This document shows positions 33,820 through 41,739 of a DNA stretch of 41,866 nucleotides, piece after piece. The position numbers and the translations under genes were made by a program. Within the stretch, counting starts at the first letter, position 1. Every line of letters begins with the position of its first letter. Source of the DNA: an uncultured Pelagibacteraceae bacterium (GTDB lineage: Bacteria; Pseudomonadota; Alphaproteobacteria; Pelagibacterales; Pelagibacteraceae); contig CACHCA010000008.1 of the NCBI GenBank assembly GCA_902578265.1, forward strand, positions 1 through 41,866, read 5' to 3'. The notes beneath the pieces were generated by a model, which saw only the letters and a program-made list of their open reading frames with translations, did no database searches and was not told the origin of the DNA.

Positions 33820-35253
33820 CTATGTGTTTTTGTCTCCAACATATACAGAAACACCTCTAGAGTTAATATCAACATCGAATTTCTTGTGTAATGGAGGGAA
33901 AGCTCTTTGTGAACAGTCTAATCTATCACACGTTCTACATGACACACCTATTGGTATTTCTGTAGATTTATCATTAATGTTTAAATTTTCTGAATAAATA
34001 AATTCTTTTGCATATTTTGCTTCACATCCCAATCCAATAGACAAAATACTTTTTGATTGTCCAAATCTTCCAATCCCTTTTTCAACTGTTCTAGCTATAC
34101 ATACATACTTTTCACCATTAGACATTTTGCTAACAGCAGCTTGAATAATACCAGGTCTTGTCAAAGCTGAATAAACGTTCCACCGTGGGCAAGCACCACC
34201 GTATCTTGGAATCTCTATTCCTGATAATGAAAATCTTTTTGATATATTTCCAGCCATATCCACTCTTAAAAAATGAAATGGTATCCCTGGTAATTTTGGA
34301 TCTTGTAAACACGTTACTCTATGAGCTACCTGTTCAAAAGACGTAGCAAAAGTATTTTGTAGTAACTCTAAATCATACTTAAGTTTTTTACATTCTGTAT
34401 GAAAAAGTTTATAAGGCATTAAAATTGCAGCACCGCAGTAATTTAATAAAGCAATTTTTGTCAATTTTTTAGACTCATCAGATGGAAAAGTAAATTTTGA
34501 CAAATATTCTTCAATTTCTTTATCAGCACCTTCTTGGGCTATTTGAGCAGCTGCATGAAGTTTTTTTGTTTCTAAAGAGCTATAATCGCTTAACAGCAGT
34601 TCTCTTTTATTTTTTTTGTAGAGTTTCGAGAAAGGTTTATTTTCTTCAGGAATAACATCTTTTACTGTTATGTCATATTCTGATTTTAAATAATCACAAA
34701 GAGCTATATATCTAGTTCTATTATTTTTTTGAACTTTCTCAAAAACATTATTTGCGAAATCTTCTAGTCTTGGGAAATAGTTTTTATTTTCTTGTAAAAA
34801 GTCTGAAATAACTTCACCAGGAAATGAATTCTTTCTATTATCAACAATTTTACCAGATATTGTTTCAATTTTATTAATCATTTCATGATCCTTTTTTTTT
34901 AAAATATCTCCTAGTCTTACTATTGCTCTGCCAATTTTTGGATTAGTACCAACTAGATCTTTTACTTCCGGACCTAGAATATCTAAATCTTCAAACAATT
35001 TATCATCGAGTATTTCTGATAAAGTATTTTCTAAATTGATATCTGATTTTGAGGTTAATTGAGAAAGTTCAATGTTCAATTTTTCACAAATTTTTAAGAG
35101 TAAATCTCCATCTATTTTTCTTTTTCCACCCTCGATAAGATTAAGATAACTAGGAGATATATTTAAATCCTCAGCCAATTTATTAGCTTGAAGCCCTAAC
35201 TGTCTCCTAAAAGCCTTGATTTTTGGTCCTATTTTTAAATTTAATTGACTCAT
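33820..35253 (-). CDS. ScfR/RamB-type XRE-family transcriptional regulator
   Basis: 477 residues. An XRE helix-turn-helix at residues 8-62 (KIKAFRRQLGLQANKLAEDLNISPSYLNLIEGGKR region) is followed by a ImmA/IrrE-like middle part that lacks an obvious HEXXH (KLHAAAQIAQEGADK instead), and a C-terminal DUF2083-like domain with CRTCDRLDCSQRAFPPLHKKF. Regulators of this kind (RamB, ScfR) sense acetate or short-chain acyl units and control the glyoxylate shunt. Here it is divergent from isocitrate lyase, with the small 35365 ORF between, which fits. It begins at ATG 35253. Confidence 0.83.
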   Translation of the reverse strand: MSQLNLKIGPKIKAFRRQLGLQANKLAEDLNISPSYLNLIEGGKRKIDGDLLLKICEKLNIELSQLTSKSDINLENTLSEILDDKLFEDLDILGPEVKDLVGTNPKIGRAIVRLGDILKKKDHEMINKIETISGKIVDNRKNSFPGEVISDFLQENKNYFPRLEDFANNVFEKVQKNNRTRYIALCDYLKSEYDITVKDVIPEENKPFSKLYKKNKRELLLSDYSSLETKKLHAAAQIAQEGADKEIEEYLSKFTFPSDESKKLTKIALLNYCGAAILMPYKLFHTECKKLKYDLELLQNTFATSFEQVAHRVTCLQDPKLPGIPFHFLRVDMAGNISKRFSLSGIEIPRYGGACPRWNVYSALTRPGIIQAAVSKMSNGEKYVCIARTVEKGIGRFGQSKSILSIGLGCEAKYAKEFIYSENLNINDKSTEIPIGVSCRTCDRLDCSQRAFPPLHKKFDVDINSRGVSVYVGDKNT

Positions 35254-35270
35254 ATTTTCTATTAGTAAAT

Positions 35271-35366
35271 TTTGTAAATTTATTTTTACAAGATTTTTCT
35301 TTAGTTTACAACAGTTTTATACTTTTTAATAGATTTTGTAAATTTTGTAAATTATAAAATTTACAT
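35271..35366. promoter_or_regulatory. Cluster of TTTGTAAA/TTTACAA sites between the regulator and aceA
   Basis: The intergenic stretch has TTTGTAAA at 35271-35278, 35335-35342 and 35344-35351 and the reverse form TTTACAA at 35285-35291 and 35305-35311, with a partial TTTACAT at 35360-35366. Two copies sit in a 9-bp tandem (ATTTTGTAA twice). RamB-like regulators bind A/G-rich TTTGCAAA-type motifs, so these may be operator sites controlling the regulator and aceA. The region is AT-rich, so some copies may be chance. Confidence 0.55.
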
Positions 35367-35526
35367 GGACGAAAAATTAAAAAACAACGAAAATGAAGCT
35401 CAAATCATTAGACATGAAGACCTTGCTAGACATAATAACAGGGGTATCTACATGAGAGATGATCATTGTGATTGGGGTTCAAGCGGAATGAAAGATCTAG
35501 TTGAGACACTTAACGACTCAAACTAA
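35365..35526 (+). CDS. 53-aa unidentified acidic ORF
   Basis: ATG 35365 to TAA at 35524-35526, 53 residues: begins MDEKLKNNENEAQIIRHEDL and has HNNRGIYMRDDHCDWGSSGM. It is hydrophilic with a single Cys in a CDWG motif. It has no good ribosome site (TAAAATTTACATG is AT-rich and the ATG is close to the last TTTACA site). It precedes aceA by 54 bp. I do not recognise it; it may be a leader ORF or a small regulator, or a chance ORF. Confidence 0.5.
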   Translation: MDEKLKNNENEAQIIRHEDLARHNNRGIYMRDDHCDWGSSGMKDLVETLNDSN

Positions 35527-35580
35527 TTTTCTAACCCTTAACATTCATTTTCAATTACTTGAACATTACAGGGGCCAATA

Positions 35581-36855
35581 ATGAGTGCAGAAAAGATTTC
35601 TTATGATTTAAAAAGATTTGCAGGGATTAAAAGAGATTATACTCCTGAAGAGGTTGAAAGACTTAGAGGCTCAATTAAAATTGAATATTCAATTTGTAAA
35701 CAACAATCAACAAAGCTTTGGAAATTATTAAATACAGAAAATTATGTTAATACTTTAGGATCCTTGTCAGGTAATCATGCAGTTCAACATGCGAAAGCTG
35801 GTTTAAAGGCAATTTATTTAAGTGGTTGGCAAGTAGCAGCTGATGCTAATAGTGCTGGAGAAATGTATCCTGACCAATCTTTGTATCCTTATGATAGTGC
35901 TCCGAAATTGGTAGAATCAATGAATAACGCCTTAATTAGAGCTGATCAGATTCAACATATGGAATTAAAAGACGGTGATATGAAAAAAGAGAAGAGAATT
36001 GATTACATGCTACCGATCATTGCTGATGGAGAAGCGGGTTTTGGTGGACCTTTAAATGTATTCGAACTTGCAAAAAAATTTATTAAAGCAGGTGCTGCTG
36101 GTGTTCATTTTGAAGATCAATTAGCAAGTGAAAAAAAATGCGGTCATATGGGAGGAAAAGTTTTGGTTCCAACTGGTACCATGATAAAAAATTTAAAAGC
36201 TGCTAGATTGGCAGCCGATATCGCAGATGTGCCTTTAATAATCCTGGCTAGAACAGATGCAAACGCTGCAAAATTAATTACAAATGATTTTGATGAAAAT
36301 GATAAACCTTTCCTAACAGGTGAGAGGTCTCCAGAAGGTTTTTATTATGTAAAAGCTGGAATTGAACAAGCTATATCAAGAGGTCTTGCTTATGCACCCT
36401 ACTCAGATTTAATTTGGTGTGAAACAGCTACGCCAAACCTCGAGGAAGCAAAAAAATTTGCAGATGCAATTCATGAAAAATTTCCAGGAAAACTTTTAGC
36501 ATATAATTGTTCTCCATCATTTAACTGGAAAAAACATTTATCAGACGATGAGATAGCATCATTTCAACAAAAAATTAGTCAGATGGGTTATAAATTTCAA
36601 TTCATTACTTTAGCAGGATTTCATACACAAAATATTGCAATTTTTGAGTTAGCTGAAAAATATAAAAAAGAAGGTATGACAGCATACTCAAGAATTCAAC
36701 AACAAGAATTTGCTCGTGAAAAAGATGGATATACTAGTGTTAAACATCAACGTGAAGTTGGTACATCTTATTTTGATGCTGTTTCCAATACAATAAGTAG
36801 TGGAAAAAGTTCCACCACGGCAATGGCAGGTTCAACAGAGTCTGAACAATTCTAA
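35581..36855 (+). CDS. aceA: Isocitrate lyase
   Basis: 424 residues, normal length for prokaryotic AceA. It cleaves isocitrate into glyoxylate and succinate in the glyoxylate shunt. The catalytic signature is [14 protein letters not shown] at about residues 188-201, with ADGEAGFGG and the [15 protein letters not shown] stretch. A late [10 protein letters not shown] binds the metal. It is near the RamB-like regulator, and the ATG at 35581 follows GGGGCCAATA. No malate synthase (aceB/glcB) lies in this window. Confidence 0.95.
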   Translation: MSAEKISYDLKRFAGIKRDYTPEEVERLRGSIKIEYSICKQQSTKLWKLLNTENYVNTLGSLSGNHAVQHAKAGLKAIYLSGWQVAADANSAGEMYPDQSLYPYDSAPKLVESMNNALIRADQIQHMELKDGDMKKEKRIDYMLPIIADGEAGFGGPLNVFELAKKFIKAGAAGVHFEDQLASEKKCGHMGGKVLVPTGTMIKNLKAARLAADIADVPLIILARTDANAAKLITNDFDENDKPFLTGERSPEGFYYVKAGIEQAISRGLAYAPYSDLIWCETATPNLEEAKKFADAIHEKFPGKLLAYNCSPSFNWKKHLSDDEIASFQQKISQMGYKFQFITLAGFHTQNIAIFELAEKYKKEGMTAYSRIQQQEFAREKDGYTSVKHQREVGTSYFDAVSNTISSGKSSTTAMAGSTESEQF

Positions 36856-36882
36856 TAAAACTATCCTTCTTAATTAGAGTTA

Positions 36883-36910
36883 TTAACTGGCCCAGAAATG
36901 GGTCAGTTAA
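36883..36910. terminator. Hairpin terminator between aceA and the ABC-2 permease
   Basis: A 12-bp stem (TTAACTGGCCCA at 36883-36894; TGGGTCAGTTAA at 36899-36910, one G-T pair) closed by a GAAA loop. It follows aceA by 27 bp and its plus-strand end is followed by GATTTGATTTT. Its last bases overlap the stop of the convergent permease gene, so it may serve both strands. Confidence 0.7.
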
Positions 36911-37674
36911 GATTTGATTTTATAACCTTTTTTAAGAAGAACCGTAACCATTGTTATACAAATAGATAAAAATAAAAACATAGTTCCAATACTTATCCAT
37001 ATATTGAAATCAGAAACTCCATAAAAAGAAAATCTTAAACCATTTATTAAGTAAACAACTGGATTAAAATAAGTCACAGTTTGCCAAAATGACGGCAGCA
37101 TATCTAATGAATACAAACTCCCACCTAAAAATACCATCGGTGTAACAAACAAAGTTGGAATTATAGACATTTGCTCAAAATCTGAACTAATTAAACCTAT
37201 TAAAAAACCAAATAAAGCAAAAGTAAATGCCACTAAAATTAATAAAAATATCATAAGTAATGGATATTTGACTTGGACATCAACGAAAAATAATGAAGTG
37301 ATAAATATAATTATACTTACTATAAGTGTTTTCGTTGCACCTGCTCCTACAAAAGCAAGTACGACTTCTAATGTTGAAATTGGAGCAGCTAAAATCTCAT
37401 AAATTGTTCCATTAAATTTTGGAAAAAAAATTCCGAAAGAAGTGTTACTGATTGATTGAGTTAATAATGTTAGCATTAGAAGACCAGGAACAATGTAAGA
37501 TCCGTAGCTTATTCCGTCAATTTTTTCCACATACCCTCCAATTACTGAGCCAAAAACTATAAAGTATAGCGAAGTCGTTAATACTGGAGACAATACAGAT
37601 TGAGTTAAAGTTCTTCTAAAACGATCCATTTCATGAAGATAAATTGCTCTCAACGCATAAAGATTAATTTTCAT
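36907..37674 (-). CDS. ABC-2 type export permease
   Basis: 255 residues with six membrane segments, the ABC-2 permease fold (YadH/NodJ-like). Seen are [22 protein letters not shown] after a short N-terminus, [19 protein letters not shown] and [20 protein letters not shown] near the end. It partners the ATPase gene upstream, whose end it overlaps by 11 bp. Likely substrate: a lipid, polysaccharide or hydrophobic compound, unknown. Ends in the hairpin shared with aceA. Confidence 0.9.
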   Translation of the reverse strand: MKINLYALRAIYLHEMDRFRRTLTQSVLSPVLTTSLYFIVFGSVIGGYVEKIDGISYGSYIVPGLLMLTLLTQSISNTSFGIFFPKFNGTIYEILAAPISTLEVVLAFVGAGATKTLIVSIIIFITSLFFVDVQVKYPLLMIFLLILVAFTFALFGFLIGLISSDFEQMSIIPTLFVTPMVFLGGSLYSLDMLPSFWQTVTYFNPVVYLINGLRFSFYGVSDFNIWISIGTMFLFLSICITMVTVLLKKGYKIKS

Positions 37675-38599
37675 TTTTTTCCCTTACTAAATTTACAAAA
37701 ATTTTTTCTAAAGTACTTTGTTCGGTTTTTAAATCTTTTAATTTTAGGCCCGCATCTTTTAAATCTTGTAGTAAATTTGTAATTCCTGTCTGTTTCGCCT
37801 GAACATTATAAGTATAATTTAAACTCATCAAGTCTGGTGTAAAAGATAAGTTATATTTTTGGAGTGTTGTTGGTATTTGATTTATTTTTTCTTGTAAATC
37901 TATTGTAAGTTTTTTATGACCCATTTTTTTTAATAATTCCTTAGTCTCATCGACAACTACAATCTCACCCTGATTTATAACTCCAACTCGATCAGCTATG
38001 GCTTCTGCTTCTTCTATATAATGGGTAGTTAAAATAATTGTAACACCAGTTTTTCTCAAATTTTCAACAACCTGCCACATTTCTTTTCTTAGCTCTACAT
38101 CAACACCAGCCGTAGGTTCGTCTAAAAATAAAATTGTCGGTTCATGAGATAAGGCTTTAGCTATCAAAACTCTTCTTTTCATTCCACCAGACAATTGACG
38201 AAGTTTGAGATCTTTTTTATCCCATAAACTTAGTTGTTTTAAAACTTTCTCGATATGATTTGGATCTGCTTTTTTTCCGTAAAGACCTCTCGAGTAAGAA
38301 ACATTATTAAAAACTGTTTCAAATTGTTCTAAAGTTAATTCCTGGGGGACTAAACCTATTCTTGAACGAGTTTCTCTGTAATCTTTTATGATATCATAAT
38401 CATCTACACTAACATTCCCTGAGGTCGGATTAACTATTCCACAAATAATACTTATTAAAGTAGTTTTACCTGCTCCGTTAGGACCAAGCATTGCAAAAAT
38501 TTCCCCTTTTCTAATTTTTAAATTTATGTTTTTTAAGGCATTAAAGCCATTGTCATAAACTTTAGATAGATTGTTTATTAAAATCTGATTATCCCGCAT
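37664..38599 (-). CDS. ABC transporter ATP-binding protein (YadG type)
   Basis: 311 residues. Walker [16 protein letters not shown] (about residues 38-52), Q-loop [14 protein letters not shown], signature [15 protein letters not shown], Walker [13 protein letters not shown], and the H-loop [15 protein letters not shown] are all intact. A C-terminal extension (about residues 225-311) has a coiled, Lys-rich character typical of YadG/drug-export ATPases. Operon with the ABC-2 permease, likely an export pair. Confidence 0.92.
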   Translation of the reverse strand: MRDNQILINNLSKVYDNGFNALKNINLKIRKGEIFAMLGPNGAGKTTLISIICGIVNPTSGNVSVDDYDIIKDYRETRSRIGLVPQELTLEQFETVFNNVSYSRGLYGKKADPNHIEKVLKQLSLWDKKDLKLRQLSGGMKRRVLIAKALSHEPTILFLDEPTAGVDVELRKEMWQVVENLRKTGVTIILTTHYIEEAEAIADRVGVINQGEIVVVDETKELLKKMGHKKLTIDLQEKINQIPTTLQKYNLSFTPDLMSLNYTYNVQAKQTGITNLLQDLKDAGLKLKDLKTEQSTLEKIFVNLVREKNEN

Positions 38600-38636
38600 G
38601 GAAGCATTTATATAGCTATTAATTACTTTAATACAA

Positions 38637-40088
38637 TCAACTTATATGAAGCTTTTTAGCTTTAATAATAAGCAAAGGTAGAAAGGTCGCTACAATAAAA
38701 GATAAAAAAAGCAAAGATTGTGAAACTAAAGATGGAAATAAATCTTTTGGTATGAAAATTCCTACTAATAAACTTTTAGAGAAATCGGGTGAAGGGAACA
38801 GTAAAAATCCACCTATCAATCCAATCAAAATAGAAATATAAGCTAAATTTTCATTAATTGATTTATCATAAAAACTCAGAAAAACAGTTAATACAAAAGC
38901 ACAACAAAACAGGTCTGCTAATAAAAAAAGATACAAAATGTCAAATCCTTTTGATGCAATAACAAAAGAAATAAATGATAAAAATATAATTATATATTTA
39001 GAAAAGTTTAAATAATCAGTTTTTTTACTCAAATTAAATACTGCTTTTCCATCTAAAATTACCAAACTTGAGATTGCATTAATTAATGTGTCCACAGTTG
39101 AAATTGTTAATGCCATACCTAGTATAATTACAAATAAAGATAAAAAAATTGTTTGCTTTTTAAGTAATAATGAAAAAAATCCCAGATCTGGTCTATTACT
39201 AGGTTCAATTGAGAAAGCTACCATTCCTGAAAAGCCCATAAAGAAAACAATAGGAATTATGATTAAAAAAGAAATGATCAAGCTTTTTTTTAAAGTTTGA
39301 TAATTTTTAGCTGCATACACACGTTGCCAATTACCCTGATGGAACAAATTAGTTGCAGCTACTGCTATAAAAAAAGTTAAGCCTGCAGTATAATTTGGAA
39401 TGTAATGACTACTCAGAAGTTGAGGATTTTTTTTTAAAACAAAATCAAAAGAAAATTTAGAACCTGTAAATGAAGTAATATATATAAACGAGATTATTAA
39501 CAAAACTCCTATAACAATCATTTGAATATTATCAGTAAAAATTGAAGCCTTTAATCCACCATATAATGTATAAATTAGAGTGGACGAAAGAACTACTAAA
39601 GCTGTAATCCAAAATTCAGTACCAGATATATAATTGATCAAAACTGAAATAGCAGTTACTTCAGCGCACAAAAAAATGAACATATAAAATATAGTCATTA
39701 ATAAAATTAGCTTAAATAAACTTTTGCCAAATTTTCTTCTCATAAATTCTATTAAAGAAGATCCTTTAGGGAATTCATTTCTAATTTTTTTTCCTAAGTA
39801 AATTAAAAAAAATAGTGGAAAAGCTGTTCCCAAAGAATAGCCAATAACCGCACCTATCCCTCCCCATGTCGCAGCAGAAGCAGGTCCAAATAAAATCCAT
39901 GCTCCTAATGCTGATGCTGTTAAACTAGTGGTTAATGAAAAGACACCAATATTCCTATTAGCAGTTAAATAATTATTTAAACCTTTGAATTTTTTAGTGT
40001 GATTAATACCCAAAATAGCAAATAACAAACTAATCGCAATTATTAAGACTAATGAAGTGGATTGATTTAAAAAAAAAGAATTACTCAT
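38637..40088 (-). CDS. thiV: Sodium:solute symporter family transporter, probable thiamine-precursor transporter (ThiV type)
   Basis: 483 residues with about 13 membrane segments of the SSS family. It has an N-terminal [12 protein letters not shown] and [15 protein letters not shown] (the sodium-binding helix pattern), then [15 protein letters not shown] and [16 protein letters not shown]. The gene lies directly behind a TPP riboswitch, so its substrate is likely thiamine or a thiamine precursor such as HMP. In Candidatus Pelagibacter ubique an SSS transporter with a TPP riboswitch (ThiV) has been proposed for HMP uptake; identity to it is inferred. It ends near the ABC gene start, with 37 bp between. 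Confidence 0.82.
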   Translation of the reverse strand: MSNSFFLNQSTSLVLIIAISLLFAILGINHTKKFKGLNNYLTANRNIGVFSLTTSLTASALGAWILFGPASAATWGGIGAVIGYSLGTAFPLFFLIYLGKKIRNEFPKGSSLIEFMRRKFGKSLFKLILLMTIFYMFIFLCAEVTAISVLINYISGTEFWITALVVLSSTLIYTLYGGLKASIFTDNIQMIVIGVLLIISFIYITSFTGSKFSFDFVLKKNPQLLSSHYIPNYTAGLTFFIAVAATNLFHQGNWQRVYAAKNYQTLKKSLIISFLIIIPIVFFMGFSGMVAFSIEPSNRPDLGFFSLLLKKQTIFLSLFVIILGMALTISTVDTLINAISSLVILDGKAVFNLSKKTDYLNFSKYIIIFLSFISFVIASKGFDILYLFLLADLFCCAFVLTVFLSFYDKSINENLAYISILIGLIGGFLLFPSPDFSKSLLVGIFIPKDLFPSLVSQSLLFLSFIVATFLPLLIIKAKKLHIS

Positions 40089-40091
40089 TTA

Positions 40092-40156
40092 TTTCCCTTT
40101 CTGAATTACCGGACAGGTTCTTAGGGTTTAATCTCAGTCTAAAAAGACACCCCTTT
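40092..40156 (-). promoter_or_regulatory. TPP (THI-element) riboswitch
   Basis: On the minus strand the conserved TPP aptamer words appear in order: GGGGTGTC (40153-40146), CTGAGA (40137-40132), ACCCT (40127-40123), GAACCTG (40120-40114) and a 3' GGGA (40097-40094) after CCGGTAATTCAG. A short P3 helix (GTC/GAC) with TTTTTA loop lies between the first two. The 3' end contains AAAGGGA, which is also the ribosome site for the symporter ATG at 40088, about 5 bases on. Thiamine diphosphate binding would hide it, giving translational control. Confidence 0.93.
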
Positions 40157-40215
40157 AAATATAATACTTTAATATTATTAAAAAAAAAGAGGAATAATGT
40201 TTAGAAATTAAATTT

Positions 40216-40395
40216 CTATTTTCTAAAACAATTATTCACTAAAATTGCCATTAAAATCCACATCACAAATACCTCGCCATTTGTAAATGAATAATCAGCT
40301 CCAGCAAATCCCGCTATAAAATTTATTGCATAAATTATTATAGTTGAAATAACTAAACTGGTTACAAGATTTATAAGTCCGCTTAAGTAGTTCAT
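40216..40395 (-). CDS. 59-aa membrane microprotein
   Basis: An ATG (complement of 40393-40395) opens 59 codons ending in TAG at 40216-40218. The product starts MNYLSGLINLVTSLVISTII and has two hydrophobic segments (about residues 8-29 and 43-54), with GFAGADYSFTNG between. It lies upstream of the TPP riboswitch on the same strand, but the riboswitch would start a separate transcript, so cotranscription is unclear. A 7-6-7 inverted repeat (AATTTGC 40412-40418, GCAAATT 40425-40431) is 17 bp upstream and could be an operator. No family recognised. Confidence 0.6.
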   Translation of the reverse strand: MNYLSGLINLVTSLVISTIIIYAINFIAGFAGADYSFTNGEVFVMWILMAILVNNCFRK

Positions 40396-40471
40396 AATTA
40401 ATCTTAACTACAATTTGCTTGAATGCAAATTAAATTTCTATTTATAGGGGAAGATTTTTTTTATGCTGGGA

Positions 40472-40611
40472 GACTACAAAAGAGTCAGGTTGTATTCAAG
40501 AAATTAATTTTGATTTTTGTTAAATATATTCCTTGAATACAACCTATCTAAAATTTATCTTTTTCATACAAGGAGGTAGTTTTAATGAATCAAATGCCAC
40601 CTGACACTTAG
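40472..40611. other. Structured noncoding stretch with inverted repeats and a strong Shine-Dalgarno site
   Basis: Between the 59-aa ORF and the cytochrome c' gene (40396-40749) there is no convincing gene. This part holds a small hairpin GACT/AGTC (40472-40475, 40483-40486), directly followed by a perfect 14-bp inverted repeat with a 31-base loop (40487-40500 and 40532-40545). AAGGAGG (40570-40576), an ideal Shine-Dalgarno for plus-strand ATG 40585, then precedes an 8-codon ORF (MNQMPPDT). On the other strand the same bases read CCTCCTT, like the 16S rRNA 3' end. G+C is higher than in its surroundings. A small RNA or leader is plausible on either strand. Confidence 0.45.
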
Positions 40612-40644
40612 CTGGGTAGCTTTATATTTCATAAAAACATAAAC

Positions 40645-40671
40645 GAAAAAAATAAAAGTCCATTAGGACTT
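40645..40671 (-). terminator. Intrinsic terminator downstream of cytochrome c'
   Basis: On the minus strand AAGTCC (40671-40666), TAAT loop, GGACTT (40661-40656) and then TTATTTTTTT, a typical hairpin plus U-tract. It lies about 80 bp after the cytochrome c' stop at 40750, and probably ends that transcript after the GC-richer hairpins at 40676-40733. Confidence 0.7.
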
Positions 40672-40675
40672 AAAT

Positions 40676-40733
40676 GCCAAAAAGGCGACTAAGGGGAGCT
40701 CTTTTGGTTGGAGAACGAAAGAGCGAACCCCTT
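40676..40733 (-). other. Hairpins in the 3' region of cytochrome c'
   Basis: AAGGGG (40691-40696) pairs with CCCCTT (40728-40733) and, inside, GCTCTTT (40698-40704) pairs with AAAGAGC (40718-40724), leaving a 13-base loop. A smaller GCC/GGC hairpin (40676-40686) follows. The stem is far more GC-rich than the region. It lies between the cytochrome c' stop and the terminator, so it is a likely 3' UTR structure or processed RNA. A 30-codon plus-strand frame across it has unusual codons and no ribosome site, and I do not call it a gene. Confidence 0.45.
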
Positions 40734-40749
40734 CGTTTAATCTTAAAAT

Positions 40750-41211
40750 TTAATGTGGTGCTCTAAATTTACTATGACAAGCTTTGCAATTACTCCACAT
40801 CATTTGAGTTAAAGTAGCTCTTACATCATCAGCATCCTCAAATAATGATGATAATTTAATCATATCGTCTGATGCTTTTTTCATTAAATCATTAAACTCT
40901 TTTTTATTTTCCCAAATTAAAGGTAGAGCTTCAGTTTTAAAACCCTCTTTTGAATTATCCGGAAAATATTCTAACAAAGTTTTATAATTTTCACTCATTT
41001 CTATCATTAAAGATTTAGCCTTATCAAATTCTCCTTTACTAGCCAAAGCTTGTACTCTTTTTGCAGTACTATAATTTTTGCTAAACAAGGCTTTTCTTCC
41101 TTTTATTATTTCCTCAACGGACATTTCAGAATTAGCTGGAAGCGACAATAATACGAAAATTAAAATGCAGAAAAAATATTTAAATACATTTATGATATGA
41201 TTAATTAACAT
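40750..41211 (-). CDS. Cytochrome c' (class II cytochrome c)
   Basis: 153 residues with a signal peptide (hydrophobic stretch about residues 10-27, cleavage near PANSEMS), then a four-helix bundle and the haem motif CKACH close to the C-terminus (WSNCKACHSKF), which is the class II arrangement. It acts in the periplasm and may bind NO or carry electrons. It is divergent from the cytochrome b561 gene, with the start codons touching in CATATG. Such c'/b561 pairs are common; the two may form an electron-transfer pair. Confidence 0.85.
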   Translation of the reverse strand: MLINHIINVFKYFFCILIFVLLSLPANSEMSVEEIIKGRKALFSKNYSTAKRVQALASKGEFDKAKSLMIEMSENYKTLLEYFPDNSKEGFKTEALPLIWENKKEFNDLMKKASDDMIKLSSLFEDADDVRATLTQMMWSNCKACHSKFRAPH

Positions 41212-41739
41212 ATGCGATTAAAAAACACTCTAACAGAATACGGAGCTATTTCAAAAATATTTCATTGGTTAAGTGCCGCAGTATTAATAATTCAAATTCC
41301 TCTAGGTATGTATCTAGTAGACATGGATTTCAGTGAAAAAAGATTAACCATAGAAAATATTCATGTTGCAGTCGGTATAAGTATATTTTATTTAACTATA
41401 CTAAGACTTATATATAAAACTTTTAATCCTACTCCAAACTTAAATAATAACATTTTTCCTGGGCAAAAAATAATTGCAAGATTAAATCATGTGTTTTTAT
41501 ATATTTCAATTCTAATAATAACAATCTCGGGTGCTCTAAAAAAATTATATAACGGTGAAGAGCTTAATATGTTTTTTTTCAATCTTGAAATTCAAGATAA
41601 TTTTGAATTAGCAGAAATATTTTATGAAATTCATATCCTGGGCAATTATACACTTATCGCATTAATATCTTTACATATTTTTGCTGTTTTAATTCATAAA
41701 ATATTGTTTAAGGAAAATTTGCTTAAAAGAATTTTATAA
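41212..41739 (+). CDS. Cytochrome b561 family membrane protein
   Basis: 175 residues with four membrane segments. Seen are ISKIFHWLSAAVLIIQIPLG (haem-ligating His in segment 1), ENIHVAVGISIFYLTILRL, LNHVFLYISILIITISGAL and EIHILGNYTLIALISLHIFAVLIH, a pattern with the His ligands of bacterial b561. It moves electrons between quinol and periplasmic partners, most likely the neighbouring cytochrome c'. Its ATG at 41212 directly follows the ATG complement of the neighbouring gene. The 3' end overlaps the next, minus-strand gene by 6 bp. Confidence 0.88.
   Translation: MRLKNTLTEYGAISKIFHWLSAAVLIIQIPLGMYLVDMDFSEKRLTIENIHVAVGISIFYLTILRLIYKTFNPTPNLNNNIFPGQKIIARLNHVFLYISILIITISGALKKLYNGEELNMFFFNLEIQDNFELAEIFYEIHILGNYTLIALISLHIFAVLIHKILFKENLLKRIL

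Noticed and set aside
33800..33997. 65-codon plus-strand frame at the regulator 3' end
   Set aside because: Antisense to the regulator's conserved C-terminal Cys region.
35527..35580. Glycine riboswitch before aceA
   Set aside because: The 54 bases are too short and lack the conserved riboswitch core; only AT-rich sequence and a GGGGCCAATA site are seen.
40674..40766. 30-codon plus-strand frame starting MPKRRLRGALLVGERKS
   Set aside because: No ribosome site, codons (CGA, AGG, CTA) unlike the genome, and it runs through hairpin arms that explain the base composition better, then into the cytochrome c' gene.
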